NCBI GenBank assembly: GCA_963682175.1
Contig: OY821775.1
Coordinates: 31,370,053 to 31,434,052 of the forward strand
Reading direction: 5' to 3'
Origin: Triglochin maritima
Lineage: Eukaryota > Streptophyta > Magnoliopsida > Alismatales > Juncaginaceae
Length of the DNA: 64,000 bases
This document shows positions 20,673 to 31,899 of this stretch, one piece after another; the stretch's first letter is position 1; every line of letters starts with the position of its first letter. The translations under genes and the position numbers were made by a program. The notes below the pieces were generated by a model. It ran no database searches and was not told the DNA's origin. It worked only from the letters and a program-made list of their open reading frames with translations.

Positions 20673-21960
20673 GGCGACGAAAATTTCAAGTTTTTGTGAT
20701 TTCTTTTTTTGTTTGGATTTTGGGTTTTCGTGATCTTACATTTTCGTTGTGCTTTTCAGGAAGTAGTTGAGACGATATAAAAATCCGGAGGCCATCCGAG
20801 CTGAACAAGCGGCGAAAACGCCGCACAAGAAGTATAGTTTTCGGCGGAAATGCCACACGGGTTGGATATTTAGGCGTGAAATTTCTCTGGGACGTGACTC
20901 ATCTCTGGGTGAACGCGTAGAGTACTGGAAATTGTCGAGAGCGGGCGGCGAACCCGACTGAGCGTGCGTAGGTAACCTTTGTTGCCTTTTCCTCCTAATT
21001 TCTATTTTTGGAAAATTTCATTTTTGGTAGAATTGCATGTGTAGGGCAAACTTCCATAATTGACACTAATTCAACTTGTGACCTAAAATTTCGCAAAATT
21101 AGAAAGGCCTTAGTGCATGCATCATTTAGAGATTTTCTCGCATTATGCATGCTAAATTTTGCAAATCAATTCATTGTTGACGAGTGCTAGAGGCAAGGTA
21201 CGTGCGTAGTTTTTATCGATTGCATTTAAGCATATAAATTAGTTTGCATACAACCCTTGCAATTGTCCCCCAATTAAGGACCAATGTTTGACTATCTTTG
21301 CTAGATTTAAGTTAAACTATCTTAAGGGCAACTTCGTAGGAAAAGATACGGTGGGGATTTCATCACCCTCCCGTGGCCCACAAATCACAATCCTAAAGTG
21401 TCACCCAAGCCTTAAAATTAAAATCAATTAGACATTGGCCCCTAAGGATTCACACTCAATTAACGAGAAGATTGGTTTGACTTGCTATGACTTGAAGCTG
21501 ATCGAATTTAATTTGGTGTATAGAAAGTGTTTTTGTGTTGACGTAAGTCTTCCAAGCAAAGTGGTTGTCTAATTGGCACCGACTCTGTCGGAAGCGCCCC
21601 CACTATCTATACACGGCCTGCCCAATTTGGTTTGATTAGTGAGGGAGGTGAATCAAGCGAACCAATTCAACTCAACCAGTTAGGAGTCGTCTTGATTTAA
21701 GCTACACTAGGTCTAGGATTGTTTGAACCGTGCTTGTTTAGGAAACTTCTGACCAACCCTCTCATCTATCTTTTAGAGTTAAGTTTCCCTTCTCATCTGA
21801 GTCTTCTTTCTCTTCTCACCTCAATTCTCTAGATTAGGATTCCTTTCTCATCTTTCCCCCTTCTATTGTTTGTTTCCATTTTTGAAAAAAAATTATTACA
21901 AAAAAATACAATAAAAAAATCAATTGATTCTTCAATTTGAATTTGAAATTTAAATTTCGA
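20673..21960 (+). other. Leader region of nested Athila-like element
   Basis: No coding family is recognised. Short frames exist at 20767-20961 and 21008-21190 without known motifs. Phrases about 21330-21450 (CCCAC..TCATCACCC) parallel the leader of the element at 39780. A run of AT-rich, low-complexity DNA is at 21880-21985. Confidence 0.55.
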
Positions 21961-22079
21961 ATTTGAATTCAAAAATTAATTCAAACCGGTGCACTCAGAT
22001 TTGGTTTCGGGACTTGAGCAATCGACTCTCACGAGTTCATCTAGATTCCAGTCTAGGGCTTAGCCCCCATCCACCTCAC

Positions 22080-23316
22080 CTGGATCCAATGGGTGAGAAT
22101 GTAGTGGACCCACCTGTTGCACCACCTATGACTCTGAGGGATCGGTGCTACCCAACGAGGGCTGCTCAGCCATCGTGCATCGTTATGCCCACCATACCGG
22201 GTCGCGACTTCGAACTGAAGGCACAATACATGAGTATGTTGCCCAAGTTCACCTCTAGGGAAGACCCATATCTCTTCCTTAGAGAATTTGAGGAAATCTG
22301 CTCCGTTATGCAATACTAGCATATCTCTGAGGAGACAGTGCGTCTTAAATTCGTGCTTCTAGCACTGAAGGATGACGCTAAGAAATGGCTATATAGTCTA
22401 GCCGAAAGATCTATTAGGAGTTGGGCTGAGTTTTTTCAAGTGTTCTTAAAGAAATATTTCCCCAACCATAAGACTATTAGGATTAGAAATGAAATTTGTG
22501 CATTCGTTCAATCTGAGAGCGAGCCGTTCTATTCCTATTTGGAAAGATTTAAGCACCTTCTGACCCAATGCCCTCATCATGGAATTCCAAGATGGCAATT
22601 GTGCCAAATTATCTGAGGGATTGACACCTACATCTAGTGTTATGCTAGAATCTGTAAGCTAAGGAAGCTTTGTGTCCAAAAATCAGAATGATGCTTGGAC
22701 TTTTCTTGAAGACTTAGCTGATAATAGTATGCAATGGGACACGGCTAGGGCACCGACCAACCCAAGTATTGGATCTAGAATAGCAAATCAATCCAGATCA
22801 GGTGTCTTAGCTGTAGATGCTTCTATAGCTGCTGAAGTAAAATTAGCCACCCTTATACGTGGGATGGAAACTCTAGAGCTTCAAACCCGACCCCTAGTAA
22901 ATCAAATCTCTTCTATTTCTTCCTCTAGGTGTGGTCAAACTGGTCATGTTTTGGAGGAGTGTGCACACATTTCTTCGGACATGGAACAAGTTAATGTTGC
23001 ATTTAATCGTCCTAGGAACGACCCTTATTCGTCAACCTATAATCCAGGTTGGCGCAACCATCCCAATTTTTCATAGAGCCAAGGGAATTCAAATCCTACA
23101 CCCATGCCTCAGCAAGGCCAACCACCTAGACAACAAATGTACCCAAACAACAACAACAATAATAGTGATGTCCGATTAACTGAATTGAAAAACTTAATGA
23201 AAACATTTGTTCAAACAACTACTCAATCTTTTCAAAAGGTAGAGACTCAAGTAAGTCAATTAGCACAGGTTGTAGGTGAAAGAAAAGAGGAAGATTCCCA
23301 AGCCAACCCGAGGTGA
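22080..23316 (+). pseudogene. gag: Athila-type Gag, interrupted by stops
   Basis: Reads MTLRDRCYPTRAAQPSCIVM, then SMLPKFTSREDPYLFLREFE, with a stop at 22317-22319, resuming with LKDDAKKWLYSLAE, FLKKYFPNHKTIRIRNEICA and QCPHHGIPRWQLCQII, then a further stop near 22614. The zinc-knuckle region is damaged: only a CGQTGHVLEEC-like half remains (22930-22965). The tail (NDPYSSTYNPGWRNHPNFS) matches the gag at 12864-14243. Four or more stops or frame changes make it non-functional. Confidence 0.85.
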
Positions 23317-23498
23317 ACCCAAGAATTAACAATCCACATAATCAACATATGTCATATCAACCACATCAACATATTGTCATATCAACCACCTCAACCATTT
23401 AATCCTCAATCATTCAATCGTCAACAAATTAGGCCTCCACCTAATGTACCACATAATGCACCACCTCCTAATGTGAACAATAATAAAAACCAGTTCAT

Positions 23499-24300
23499 AT
23501 GGTTCAAGAAGAAGAGCAAAATCAACACATTAATGCTATACTTACATTAAGATCTGGAAAATCTGTTAATAACAAAGTCACTCACCCTTTGGTTAATGAG
23601 CCTAATAATTCTGTCATACCTGAACCATCTAATGAGCCACCAATTCAATCTGAGGAACCAATTGAAATTGAACCAACTGAACCTGAAAGAGTATTCATTC
23701 CAAAAGCACCATTCCCTAATAGACTTAATAAGAATGATACAAATCAAATGGAGAAAATGTTGGAAGTTTTTAAGCAAGTAAAAGTAAACATCCCTTTATT
23801 AGAAGCTATTCAACAAATTCCACTTTATGCAAGATTCTTAAAAGACATGCACCAAGAAAAGGAAAACACAAGTACCAAAAAGAGCCTTCTTAACTGCAAA
23901 TATACGTTCTGTGTTAACCCAACCCACACAAATGAAATATAAAGACCCTGGTTGTCCAACTATTTCATGTGTAATTGGTAACACCATAATCAATAGGGCA
24001 TTGCTGGATTTGGGTGCTAGTGTTAATCTGCTTCCTTACTCTGTATATAAAGAATTGGATATAGGAGACCTTAAACAGACTAGGACCACACTCCAATTGG
24101 CTGATAGATCTGTTAAGATTCCTAGAGGATTGGTTGATGATGTTCTGATCAAAGTGGGTGAATTCATATTTCCTGTGGACTTTGTTGTCTTAGACACGGA
24201 GCATGTTGCTAACCCTAGCAATCAAATTCTTATGATCTTAGGAAGACATTTTTAGCCACTTCCAATGCCCTAATCAATTGTAAGAATGGATTAATGAAAT
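23499..24300 (+). pseudogene. Athila-type Gag tail and aspartic protease, frameshifted
   Basis: The first frame carries INAILTLRSGKSVNNKVTHP and NIPLLEAIQQIPLYARFLKD. A frameshift near 23900 leads into the protease with ALLDLGASVNLLPYSVYKEL at 24000-24060 (the D-L-G-A active-site loop usual for Athila) and LQLADRSVKIPRGLVDDVLI. A further frame break at about 24250 falls in the conserved LGRPFLATSNA block. The protease cuts the polyprotein. Confidence 0.85.
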
Positions 24301-24737
24301 TGTCATTTCGAAATTTGACTGTTGAGCTAAATATTTTTAACTTAGGGAAGCAACCTGGAATTTTCTCTGACGAATCGAGTGAATTGAATTATATTCAGGA
24401 TTGTAGTGAGGATGTTTTGATTTCAGATTACTTAAACTTCACCCAATTGGATGAAGTTGATTTTCAAAAGAACCTGAGTGGTGAGGCCACAATTTGTGAC
24501 CAAATCAATCATATAGGTTCGAATCAATCTTCACCCAATTGGTCAGCCGTTGGTGGACTTTTAGCCGAACCAAGACCTCAAGCCAAACCCCCTCTACAAG
24601 AACCACCATCACTAGAGTTGAAGCCTCTCCCTACTACTCTTAAGTATGCCTTTTTAGGACCCTCATCCACCCTCCCAGTTATCATAGCATCGGATTTGAC
24701 CCCCAATCAAGAGAAGGTTGTTGAGAGTCCTCAATAG
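24294..24737 (+). pseudogene. Protease-RT connector of Athila-like pol
   Basis: Follows the protease with NCKNGLMKLSFRNLTVELN-type sequence and ends in LELKPLPTTLKYAFLGPSST, the block that precedes RT in Athila polyproteins. A stop or frame change near 24735 separates it from RT. Confidence 0.8.
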
Positions 24738-25923
24738 GAATAAAGAAGCTATTGGATGGACCATGGCCGATATCAAGGGGATTAGCCCATCTATAGTCCA
24801 ACATAGGATCCATTTGGAGGATAATACTCAACCCCGTAGGGATCCGCAAAGGCGACTTAACCCGGTCCTAACCGAGGCGGTCAAAAAGGAAATACTCAAA
24901 TGGTTGGACAATGGAATTATATACCCTATATCCGATAGTGCTTGGGTTAGTCATGTTTAGGTTGTCCCTAAGAAATCAGGAGTTACTATAGTTGAGAATG
25001 AGCTTAATGAGTTAGTCCCGACCCGTATCCAAACCTGTTGGAGGATTTGCATTGACTATAGGAAACTGAATTCTGCAACCCGTAAGGACCACTTCCCTCT
25101 TCCTTTCATAGATCAAATGCTAGAACGGTTGGCCGGATATGAGTATTATTGTTTTCTTGATGGATATTCCGGCTATAACCAAATTCCTATCGCTCCTGAG
25201 GATCAGGAGGAAACTACCTTCACGTGCCCATTCGGCACGTTTGCTTTCCACCACATATCCTTTGGCTTGTTTAATGCTCCTGCTACATTTCAAAGATGTA
25301 TGGTTAGCATCTTCTCTGATATGGTGGATAATTTCATGGAAATTTTCATGGATGATTTCTCTGTCTTTGGTCCCACTTTTGCCAATTGTTTGAACCATTT
25401 GGAATTTGTACTAGTAAGGTTTAAGGAGAAGAACTTGACCTTAAATTGGGAAAAATGTCATTTCATGGTTAAGAATGGAATAGTACTTGGTCACATTGTG
25501 TACGTGGTTAAGGATGGCATTCAAGTGGATAAAGCCAACGTGGATTTGATTAAGCATCTCCCTCCACCAGCAAATGTCAAAGAGATTCATTCCTTTTTAG
25601 GGCATACCGGATTCTATCGAAGGCTTATCAAGGACTTTAGTAAAGTGGCTAGACCATTGACTGAATTATTAGCGAAGGACTCTAATTTTGAATTTTCGGA
25701 TAAATGTTTGGAGTCCTTTAACCACCTTACGAGGGAATTGACGTCGGCACCCATTATTCATTCACCCGATTGGACCCAACCCTTTGAGATAATGTGTGAT
25801 GCATCGGATTACGCCATAGGAGCGGTGTTGGGTCAGAAAATTGAAAAGAAAGCTCACGTGATATATTATGCTAGTAAAACATTGAATGATGCCCAATTGA
25901 ACTATATGGTAACCGAGAAATAA
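24718..25923 (+). pseudogene. Athila reverse transcriptase and start of RNase H
   Basis: Blocks in order: IVQHRIHLEDNTQPRRDPQR; LDNGIIYPISDSAWVSHV with a stop at 24958; VPKKSG; ICIDYRKLNSATRKDHFPLP; LDGYSGYNQIPIAPEDQEET; NAPATFQRCM; and the catalytic FMDDFSVFG near 25350, which is intact. Connection and RNase H start follow (PFEIMCDASDYAIGAVLGQK, near 25785). The 268-codon frame 25117-25923 is the longest continuous RT piece in the gypsy copies here; it ends in TEK followed by a TAA. Confidence 0.9.
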
Positions 25924-26150
25924 TTTCTAGCAATCATTTTTGCCTTAGAAAAATTTCGACAATATTTGATAGGCACACATGTGATTATTTACACTGATCA
26001 TGCGACCATATGACATTTAGTGAGCAAAAAGGATGTCAAGCCGCGTTTATTACGTTGGATCTTACTACTGCAAGAATTTGATGTCGAAATCCGTGATAAA
26101 AAAGGTTGTGAAAATGTAGTCCCCGATCACTTGTCTAGAATTCCTCTTAT
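25924..26150 (+). pseudogene. RNase H end of nested Athila-like pol
   Basis: After the TAA the same frame reads FLAIIFALEKFRQYLIGTHV and IIYTDHATI, then a TGA at about 26010, then [20 protein letters not shown]. These are the RNase H C-terminal blocks of Ty3/gypsy pol. Two nonsense mutations are the main damage. Confidence 0.85.
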
Positions 26151-27472
26151 CCCAGTGAATAACACACCAGTGAATGAGAACTTTCCGGATGAACATATTA
26201 TGGATGTGTCTGGCGAACCATGGTTCGCCGATATAGTCAATTTCTTAGTAACTGGTGTGACTCCGACTGAATGGTCTAAGCACGATCAAGCCAAATTTAG
26301 GTCCCTAGTGAAGAATTTTTATAGGGATGACCCATATCTTTTCAAATATTGTTCAGATCAAATCATTAGGAGATGTGTTCCTGAGGAGGAATTTGCAAGT
26401 GTTCTATCTCTTTGTCATGACCAAGCATGTGGAGGACATTTTGGAGCTAAGAAAACCGTGGCCAAAGTTTTACAGTGTGGATTTTATTGGACCATCCTAT
26501 TTAAGGATGCATTTGCATTTTGTAATTCTTGCTCTAGATGTCAAATGCTAGGAAAACTCTCTCGTAGAGACATGATGCCTCTGCACTCTATTCTCATAGT
26601 TGATATCTTTGATGTTTGGGGCATCTATTTTATGGGCCCGTTTCCAATGTCTTTTGGGAAGGAGTATATCTTGCTAGTTGTGGACTATGTGTCCAAGTGG
26701 GTTGAGGCTATCCCCACAAAATCCAATGACAACAAAGTTGTTGTAAAATTTCTGAAGGAGAATATTTTCTCCCGATTTGGTACTCCACGTACCATTATCA
26801 GTGACCGGGGTACTCATTTTTGTAATCGATCATTTGAAGCTTTGATGAGAAAATATTCCATAACTCATAAGTTAGCTACCCCGTATCACCCTCAAACGAG
26901 TGGACAAGTTGAGGTGTCCAATAGACAAATCAAGCAAATTCTGGAAAATACGGTTAATGCCTCACGTAAGGATTGGTCTGTAAGAATTAATGATGCGTTG
27001 TGGGCCTATCGGACCGCTTTCAAGACCAATTTAGGAATGTCCCCTTACCGGTTAGTCTATGGAAAAGTGTGCCACTTACCGGTCGAATTGGAGGCAGCCG
27101 GTAATGCTCGAAAATTAGATTTAGTTGAGCTTGAGGAAATAGCAAATGAGGCTTATGAGAATGCTAAAATTTATAAGGAAAAGACCAAGGTTTTTTCATG
27201 ATAAATCCATCGTTAGGAAATCTTTTTCTCCTGGACAATTGGTCCTTCTCTATAACTCTCGCCTTTATCTCTTTTCCGGCAAACTCAAGAGTCGTTGTAC
27301 CGGCCCTTTCATGATCAAAACCATTTTCCCTCACGGAGCGGTCGAGATCAGTAATCCGGAGAACGGTGAAAACTTTAAAGTTAACGGGCATCGATTGAAG
27401 CCCTACATAAATCGTCCCTCCAATGTTGCAGAGGAAGTCATGTTTTTACACGCAATTCCTCATTTTGATTAA
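26150..27472 (+). pseudogene. Athila-type integrase
   Basis: An open frame runs to 27201 and continues after one frameshift to 27472. The zinc-binding HHCC region includes [20 protein letters not shown] and CNSCSRCQ. In the catalytic core, the expected first aspartate in G-I-D-F-M-G-P-F is Tyr (GIYFMGPF, near 26625). The second site ISDRGTHF (26790) and the glutamate of [10 protein letters not shown] (26905) are kept. The C-terminal part has [20 protein letters not shown] and GQLVLLYNSRLYLF, with no chromodomain. A missing catalytic Asp and the frameshift predict no integration activity. Confidence 0.9.
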
Positions 27473-27623
27473 GTTTTAGTTTATTTCAAAAAAAAAAAAA
27501 AAAAAATAGTTGGTACAAGACTTATTTTTGGAGAACGGTGGAAGTACATGACTTATTTTTCTAAATCTCACGTACATCACTTTAGCAGCATTCTATCACC
27601 ATGATGTTTACTGCCCTAGCTTA
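27473..27623 (+). other. Spacer after integrase with poly(A) run
   Basis: About 150 bases with an uninterrupted A run at about 27489-27506. No feature beyond that is seen. Confidence 0.6.
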
Positions 27624-27906
27624 GTGGAGGAGTTCTATAGCAGTATCACTGACATAGACCTGGACAGTGGGTACATTTTACTGAATTGGAGAAACAAAGT
27701 CTGGGCGATTGACCTCCATATCATCTCCAACTTGACTGACATACCACAAGGGGCCTCCACTTTGCCATCCGAGAAAACCAGTTTCTATCGGTCACTCATG
27801 GGACCAGATTGTGTGCTTAGCCGTGATCGGGGTATCAAGGGCACATCCATGTACCGGAATGTCTTTACAACATGTTGGTGGGCGTGCCAAACGTCACGAG
27901 TAATAC
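27624..27906 (+). pseudogene. Downstream (post-pol) ORF, first part, cut by solo LTR
   Basis: The frame reads EEFYSSITDIDLDSGYILLN, then KVWAIDLHIISNLTDIP, PSEKTSFYRSLMGPDC and TSMYRNVFTTCWWAC. It resembles, from memory, a plant-transposon-associated domain found in proteins linked to Ty3/gypsy elements. It lies where some Athila elements carry an extra post-pol ORF. The solo LTR at 27907 interrupts it after an AATAC target site, and the second half is at 29313-29700. Function unknown. Confidence 0.65.
27902..27906. other. Target-site duplication AATAC, left
   Basis: Matched exactly by 29308-29312. Confidence 0.92.
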
Positions 27907-29307
27907 TGATGAACATTTTAATTAAACCGCAAGTGCACGGCCACGATGAAGCGGTGGCAAGTACGGGTGGTCCTCAGGGAGGTGAGTAGCCTCTTGCTTG
28001 CACGAAATCAAGTGGCGAAAAAATGGAAGAGAGTTTGGATTATGCTACTCTACACTAAACTACGCTAAGAAGTATGAAATACGAACGAAAGAAACAAACA
28101 ATGAAATGACAACAAATCTAAGAATAAAAGAAGAATGCTGAAATACAGATATGGGAAAACCCCTAAGGGGTGGAGTGAGTGCACACAAACAAAGAGGTGG
28201 GTGTTGAACACATTCTTTAAGCACAAATTAAGGTGGTGTTATCATGCATAGGAAGTGTCTAAATGTTGTGGCAAAACCTATCAATCTATTCACCAACTTA
28301 GTTGATTAACATTTACATATTCAAGATGTTTATTTCAGAACCTAAACAAGCATGAGAGGTGTCTAATCATTTTGGCAAAACTCATCAAGTTATAATTCTA
28401 TCCTAAACAAGCAAGCATATATTCATGTTTTATCAACACATTGGAAATAAAGCATTCAATCCATTCTTATTTGCATGTATGTACATCTACTCCACCCCCA
28501 AAGGGGATGGAACTACTCACTAAACATTACACTAATTATTAAACTAAACAAAGAAAGCATATTAACTAAGCTAATAAAACTAATGAAATGAGATGAAGCA
28601 AAGCAAAACAAGAAACATAAAACAAACAACATAATAAAGAAAACTTGTATTAAAATGACTCACATTAAAAGTAGCATCCTCCTACTTTAGTGTGTGCTTC
28701 AAGGCCTCACTTCTAGTAGGAAGAATAGCCACTTAAAATATGGAGTGATTACAATGGAAGGTGAAGAGTTCTATTTATAGCCATGGAAAAAGGCAAACCG
28801 GGACAATCCCCCGATGTGGGATTAAACGGATACCAAAAATAGCCTAAAAATCCTCTAATACATGTGTTGGAGAAATTGTAGCGGATTTGGGCCAAAATGG
28901 ACCGCCAATTAGTGGTCTTGGACCGCCAATTGGCGGTCAAAAAGGTCCGGATCCAGATGAATCTTGTTCTGGGCTTTTCTCTATGTATTTGGTGGTCTTG
29001 GATGCATCTACTTTGTTTATTGGAGCTCCGACCCGAATCCAATTGCTAAAATACTCCCCATGATGGTGTGGAGTATTCTGTTTTGCTCTTAGGTCCTTCT
29101 GTCTTGCGTTCAGGTCCTTCTCCCTTGCATCTTGGTCCCCAAATCTCAAAATTCAGTCCTTTTTCCCAGCTTTTGGGTTCTTTTATGCTTCATCTCTTCA
29201 AACCTATTTATTCCTGAAAACTAAACATAAAACTCGTAACATAGCATTGTTTAGATGAAAGATAATGGATATAAGATAAAAATATAAGCATGAAATGATG
29301 TCAATCA
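27907..29307 (-). mobile_element. Solo LTR of the Athila-type gag-only family
   Basis: TGATGAACA...TCAATCA, 1,401 bp, homologous over its whole length to 8145-9536 and 15308-16699 and in the same orientation. It has perfect 5-bp AATAC duplications on both sides and no internal sequence, the standard product of LTR-LTR recombination. It carries two palindromes at 28900-28917 (imperfect) and 28921-28938 (GACCGCCAATTGGCGGTC). Confidence 0.93.
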
Positions 29308-29312
29308 AATAC

Positions 29313-29700
29313 CCACAACACTTCTTTTCACACCGTTGAGATGGGCATCGTTCACTCCCTGATGACCCGTGATCACACTTACTGTACGTGCCGAGGGCTG
29401 CTGACCACCATGGTAGAAGGCCGCCAACGCAGCTCCCAACCTCTGCCATCCCTTGTCACCACTATCTGCAAGCACTTCATGGCCTATGAGTCTTTCTGGG
29501 TGTACGAAGCCGGCATGCTCCCTTGTACGGTGGAACGAGAGACATCCTCCTATCGTGGCACTATAGTAGACCTGTGGACACCTCCAGAAGTGGAGGATGT
29601 TATGCAATCAAGTGAGTCGGCTGAAGGCTCCGCAACATTCTGGGCTCAGTCAACCCCAGAAAACTCTGACGAACATAGGTCCCGACTGTGGGCAGGATGA
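29313..29700 (+). pseudogene. Downstream (post-pol) ORF, second part
   Basis: Continues the protein of 27624 after the solo LTR: VEMGIVHSLMTRDHTYCTCR, LPSLVTTICKHFMAYESFWV, GMLPCTVERETSSYRGTIVD and LWTPPEVEDVM, ending at a TGA at 29698-29700. Apart from the insertion the reading frame is well kept compared with the pol region. No transmembrane segment or signal peptide is evident, which argues against a classical env. Function unknown. Confidence 0.65.
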
Positions 29701-30788
29701 AGCGCCTCAATAGCAAACTGAACAAAGCACTCTCCGACCGTGGAGAGTCGTCATCCTGAAGGCGGTAACTTTATTTTTTCTTGTATGTCCTATATTATTT
29801 AATTTTGCATACATTGGGGACAATGCATGGAAAAGGTGTAGGGCGTGACTAGTTATCTACTTATCTGTTTTATTTATATTTCTCCAAAAAATAAAAAAAA
29901 AATTCATGATATAGCTTAAGATTGAACTACCAAAAACCGAGTACAAATTGCATTGAGTTTTTGTTCCTTATTATATAGTTCTGCTTGTAGAAATTATGAC
30001 ATAAATCTAAGTTCCAAAGAAATAACTAATTACCCTTTAAGACATGTATGCACTTAAATTGGATGAATCAAATCTTTGAAGTGGTTGATAACAAGCAGAG
30101 GTTGAGGAAAATATACCGGGAAGTGTGGACTTCTGATAGCAATTAAGCCTTGAGGGAAAAAAAGGAATAAAAGTGAGGAAAGCACATCTTGTAAAATGAT
30201 TACAAAAGCGCAAGCCTTCGAGTCACTGATCCGTAGGGGTATCTTGAAACCCGGTAACTTGAGTCTGCCAGCTCGGGATACCGACCAAACTCGCTACACG
30301 AATGCAAAAGGGTAAAAGTGTCAAATAAGAAAATATGTTGAATCACGGGGAATTATTACTTTAAGATACTCAAGGCCCAAAGCTAGAAGAATGATCCATG
30401 CCATGGTTGATCCAAATGATACTTCACCACCAGAGGAGGCGTACAAAATAATTTAAGTGATGACATGTGTGGAAGGGTTAGTGGTGTGAATGTTGGAGGA
30501 ACAAAGACCAAGTAAAAAAATATGAGTTAGATTTATATAATGAGCACGCAAGAATTCTAAGTGAGATGTATAAGGTTGAGGTGGAGATATTGAGAGTTAT
30601 TAAGACTTTGTGGGTGTGTCAATTAAAAACCCTCACGAGACAAAACTCGTCCTCTAAGGAAACATAGGGGTTTAAAGGCTTGTTGCACATGCTAAGTGCA
30701 ACCGTGATTCCTACGAAAGTAAGTTAGGATTTTCCTGCTTTCATACATATATTTTTTATGTTTTGTTTTGCTCGAGAGTAGCAAAATC
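29701..30788 (+). other. 3' non-coding region of nested Athila-like element
   Basis: No ORF is supported. A phrase GGGGACAATGCATGGAAAAG near 29816 has relatives in the 3' regions at 36530 and 54660, and the end resembles those regions too (CGTGATTCCTACGAAAGTAA near 30702). The family is therefore related to the outer Athila. Confidence 0.7.
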
Positions 30789-30807
30789 TAGGTGTAGGGG
30801 TATTAGA
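30789..30807 (+). other. Polypurine tract and 3' LTR boundary
   Basis: TAGGTGTAGGGGTATTAGA followed by TGCATTGC, the same style as the tract before 37814 and 55951. Confidence 0.7.
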
Positions 30808-30962
30808 TGCATTGCATACATTGCATCATATGTCTTTTATTTAGATTATTTTTATATAAATAAATGCTACTAAGGTATTGTTTTGAGAAATTGTGCAGAA
30901 TTCAGGAGTTACAATACAAATTACCAATATTCGAGCAAAAACGCGTGCAATGGACTCAAATA
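30808..30962 (+). repeat. 3' LTR of nested Athila-like element, left segment
   Basis: Starts with TG right after the polypurine tract and is interrupted at 30962 by the copia-like element. It continues at 36203-36525, where it too is cut before its expected end. Confidence 0.65.
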
Positions 30963-31340
30963 TGTTGGCTTTTTGGCCTTAATCTATGTTTTGATGATTT
31001 AATTAACCTAATCTTAATTATGATGATGTAGAGTAGCACACATATTGCATTGCATGTATATTGTATTGTGCTAACCTCTACAGGTGATCAAGACTCAAGA
31101 AAGAAGGAAATGAAGTCAAGACATGTAATTAAAGCTAAATCGAAGACATGTAATGTTGATTTATTTTGAGTCTTAGGAACATGTGTAAATTGAGCATACA
31201 AGAGTTAAAAACCAATCACATACACAATAAGTTCCCTATAGAAGTCACACACGAAATTTCACATTATTTGGACTTCAATAGATCACCCAAACTTAGACCG
31301 GAAAAACACAAAACCTGAACCCTAACTGTCTGCCCACATT

Positions 31341-31791
31341 CGGTCGACCGCAACATGTCGTTCGGTCGACCGGCTGATCAAGTAATCCAATTTGTGTTTT
31401 CCTGCCTAGTTTCGGTCGACCGCACCATATCTTTCGGTCGACCGTTTGAACTTACTGTTCCGACCGTTATTCTTGTCGTATATGCCCAACGGTCGTATTC
31501 GTATTAAAACTATATACACCTCCATATACTTAACCAAACGGTTGAACCATGTGCCAAGTTCGGTCGACCGTTTAACCTTGTCAAGAATTCCCTGCTATCG
31601 GTCGATACGATTTCGTTCGACCGATCCAGTTTTCCCTCTACCGAAACGCTTATTCGGTCGACCGGTAACCCTGTTCGGTCGACCGTTTTCTTAATAGACT
31701 TAAGTGTTCGGTCGATCTATTCATATTTCGGTCGACCGTATCCTTATCAAACCCAAGCGTTCGGTCGACCGTTCCACTTTTTGGTCGACCG
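31341..31791. repeat. Paired CGGTCGACCG palindrome cluster, 5' LTR
   Basis: Perfect decamers start at 31341, 31363, 31413, 31435, 31561, 31655, 31676, 31729 and 31762; a near copy starts at 31782. Pairs are 20 to 22 bases apart (31341/31363, 31413/31435, 31655/31676, 31762/31782). Confidence 0.9.
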
Positions 31792-31887
31792 TTTCTGGAC
31801 AGATTTGCAGCCCGAATTTTCTGCTTTGTGTGCTTTGCACAAAATCCAATCAAATCTTGTCCCAACGGATTTATTCTCTCTAATGCT

Positions 31888-31899
31888 TATAAATAGAGT
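31888..31899 (+). promoter_or_regulatory. TATA box of the gag-only copia-like LTR
   Basis: TTATAAATAGAG about 100 bases after the palindrome cluster. The equivalent in the 3' LTR is near 35654, and on the minus strand in the 58146 LTR near 58702. Confidence 0.7.

Noticed and set aside
29204..29607. Minus-strand frames of 81 and 100 codons
   Set aside because: They are antisense shadows of the plus-strand post-pol ORF at 29313-29700 and of the solo LTR end.
27624..29700. Post-pol ORF as an env-like membrane protein
   Set aside because: No signal peptide, membrane segment or cleavage-site pattern is visible, so only an unknown post-pol ORF is claimed.
31341..31791. The spaced CGGTCGACCG units look at first like a CRISPR array
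   Set aside because: Units are only 10 bp, spacers vary from about 10 to over 100 bp, the sequence lies inside a plant LTR, and the same array with the same spacers recurs in other LTR copies.
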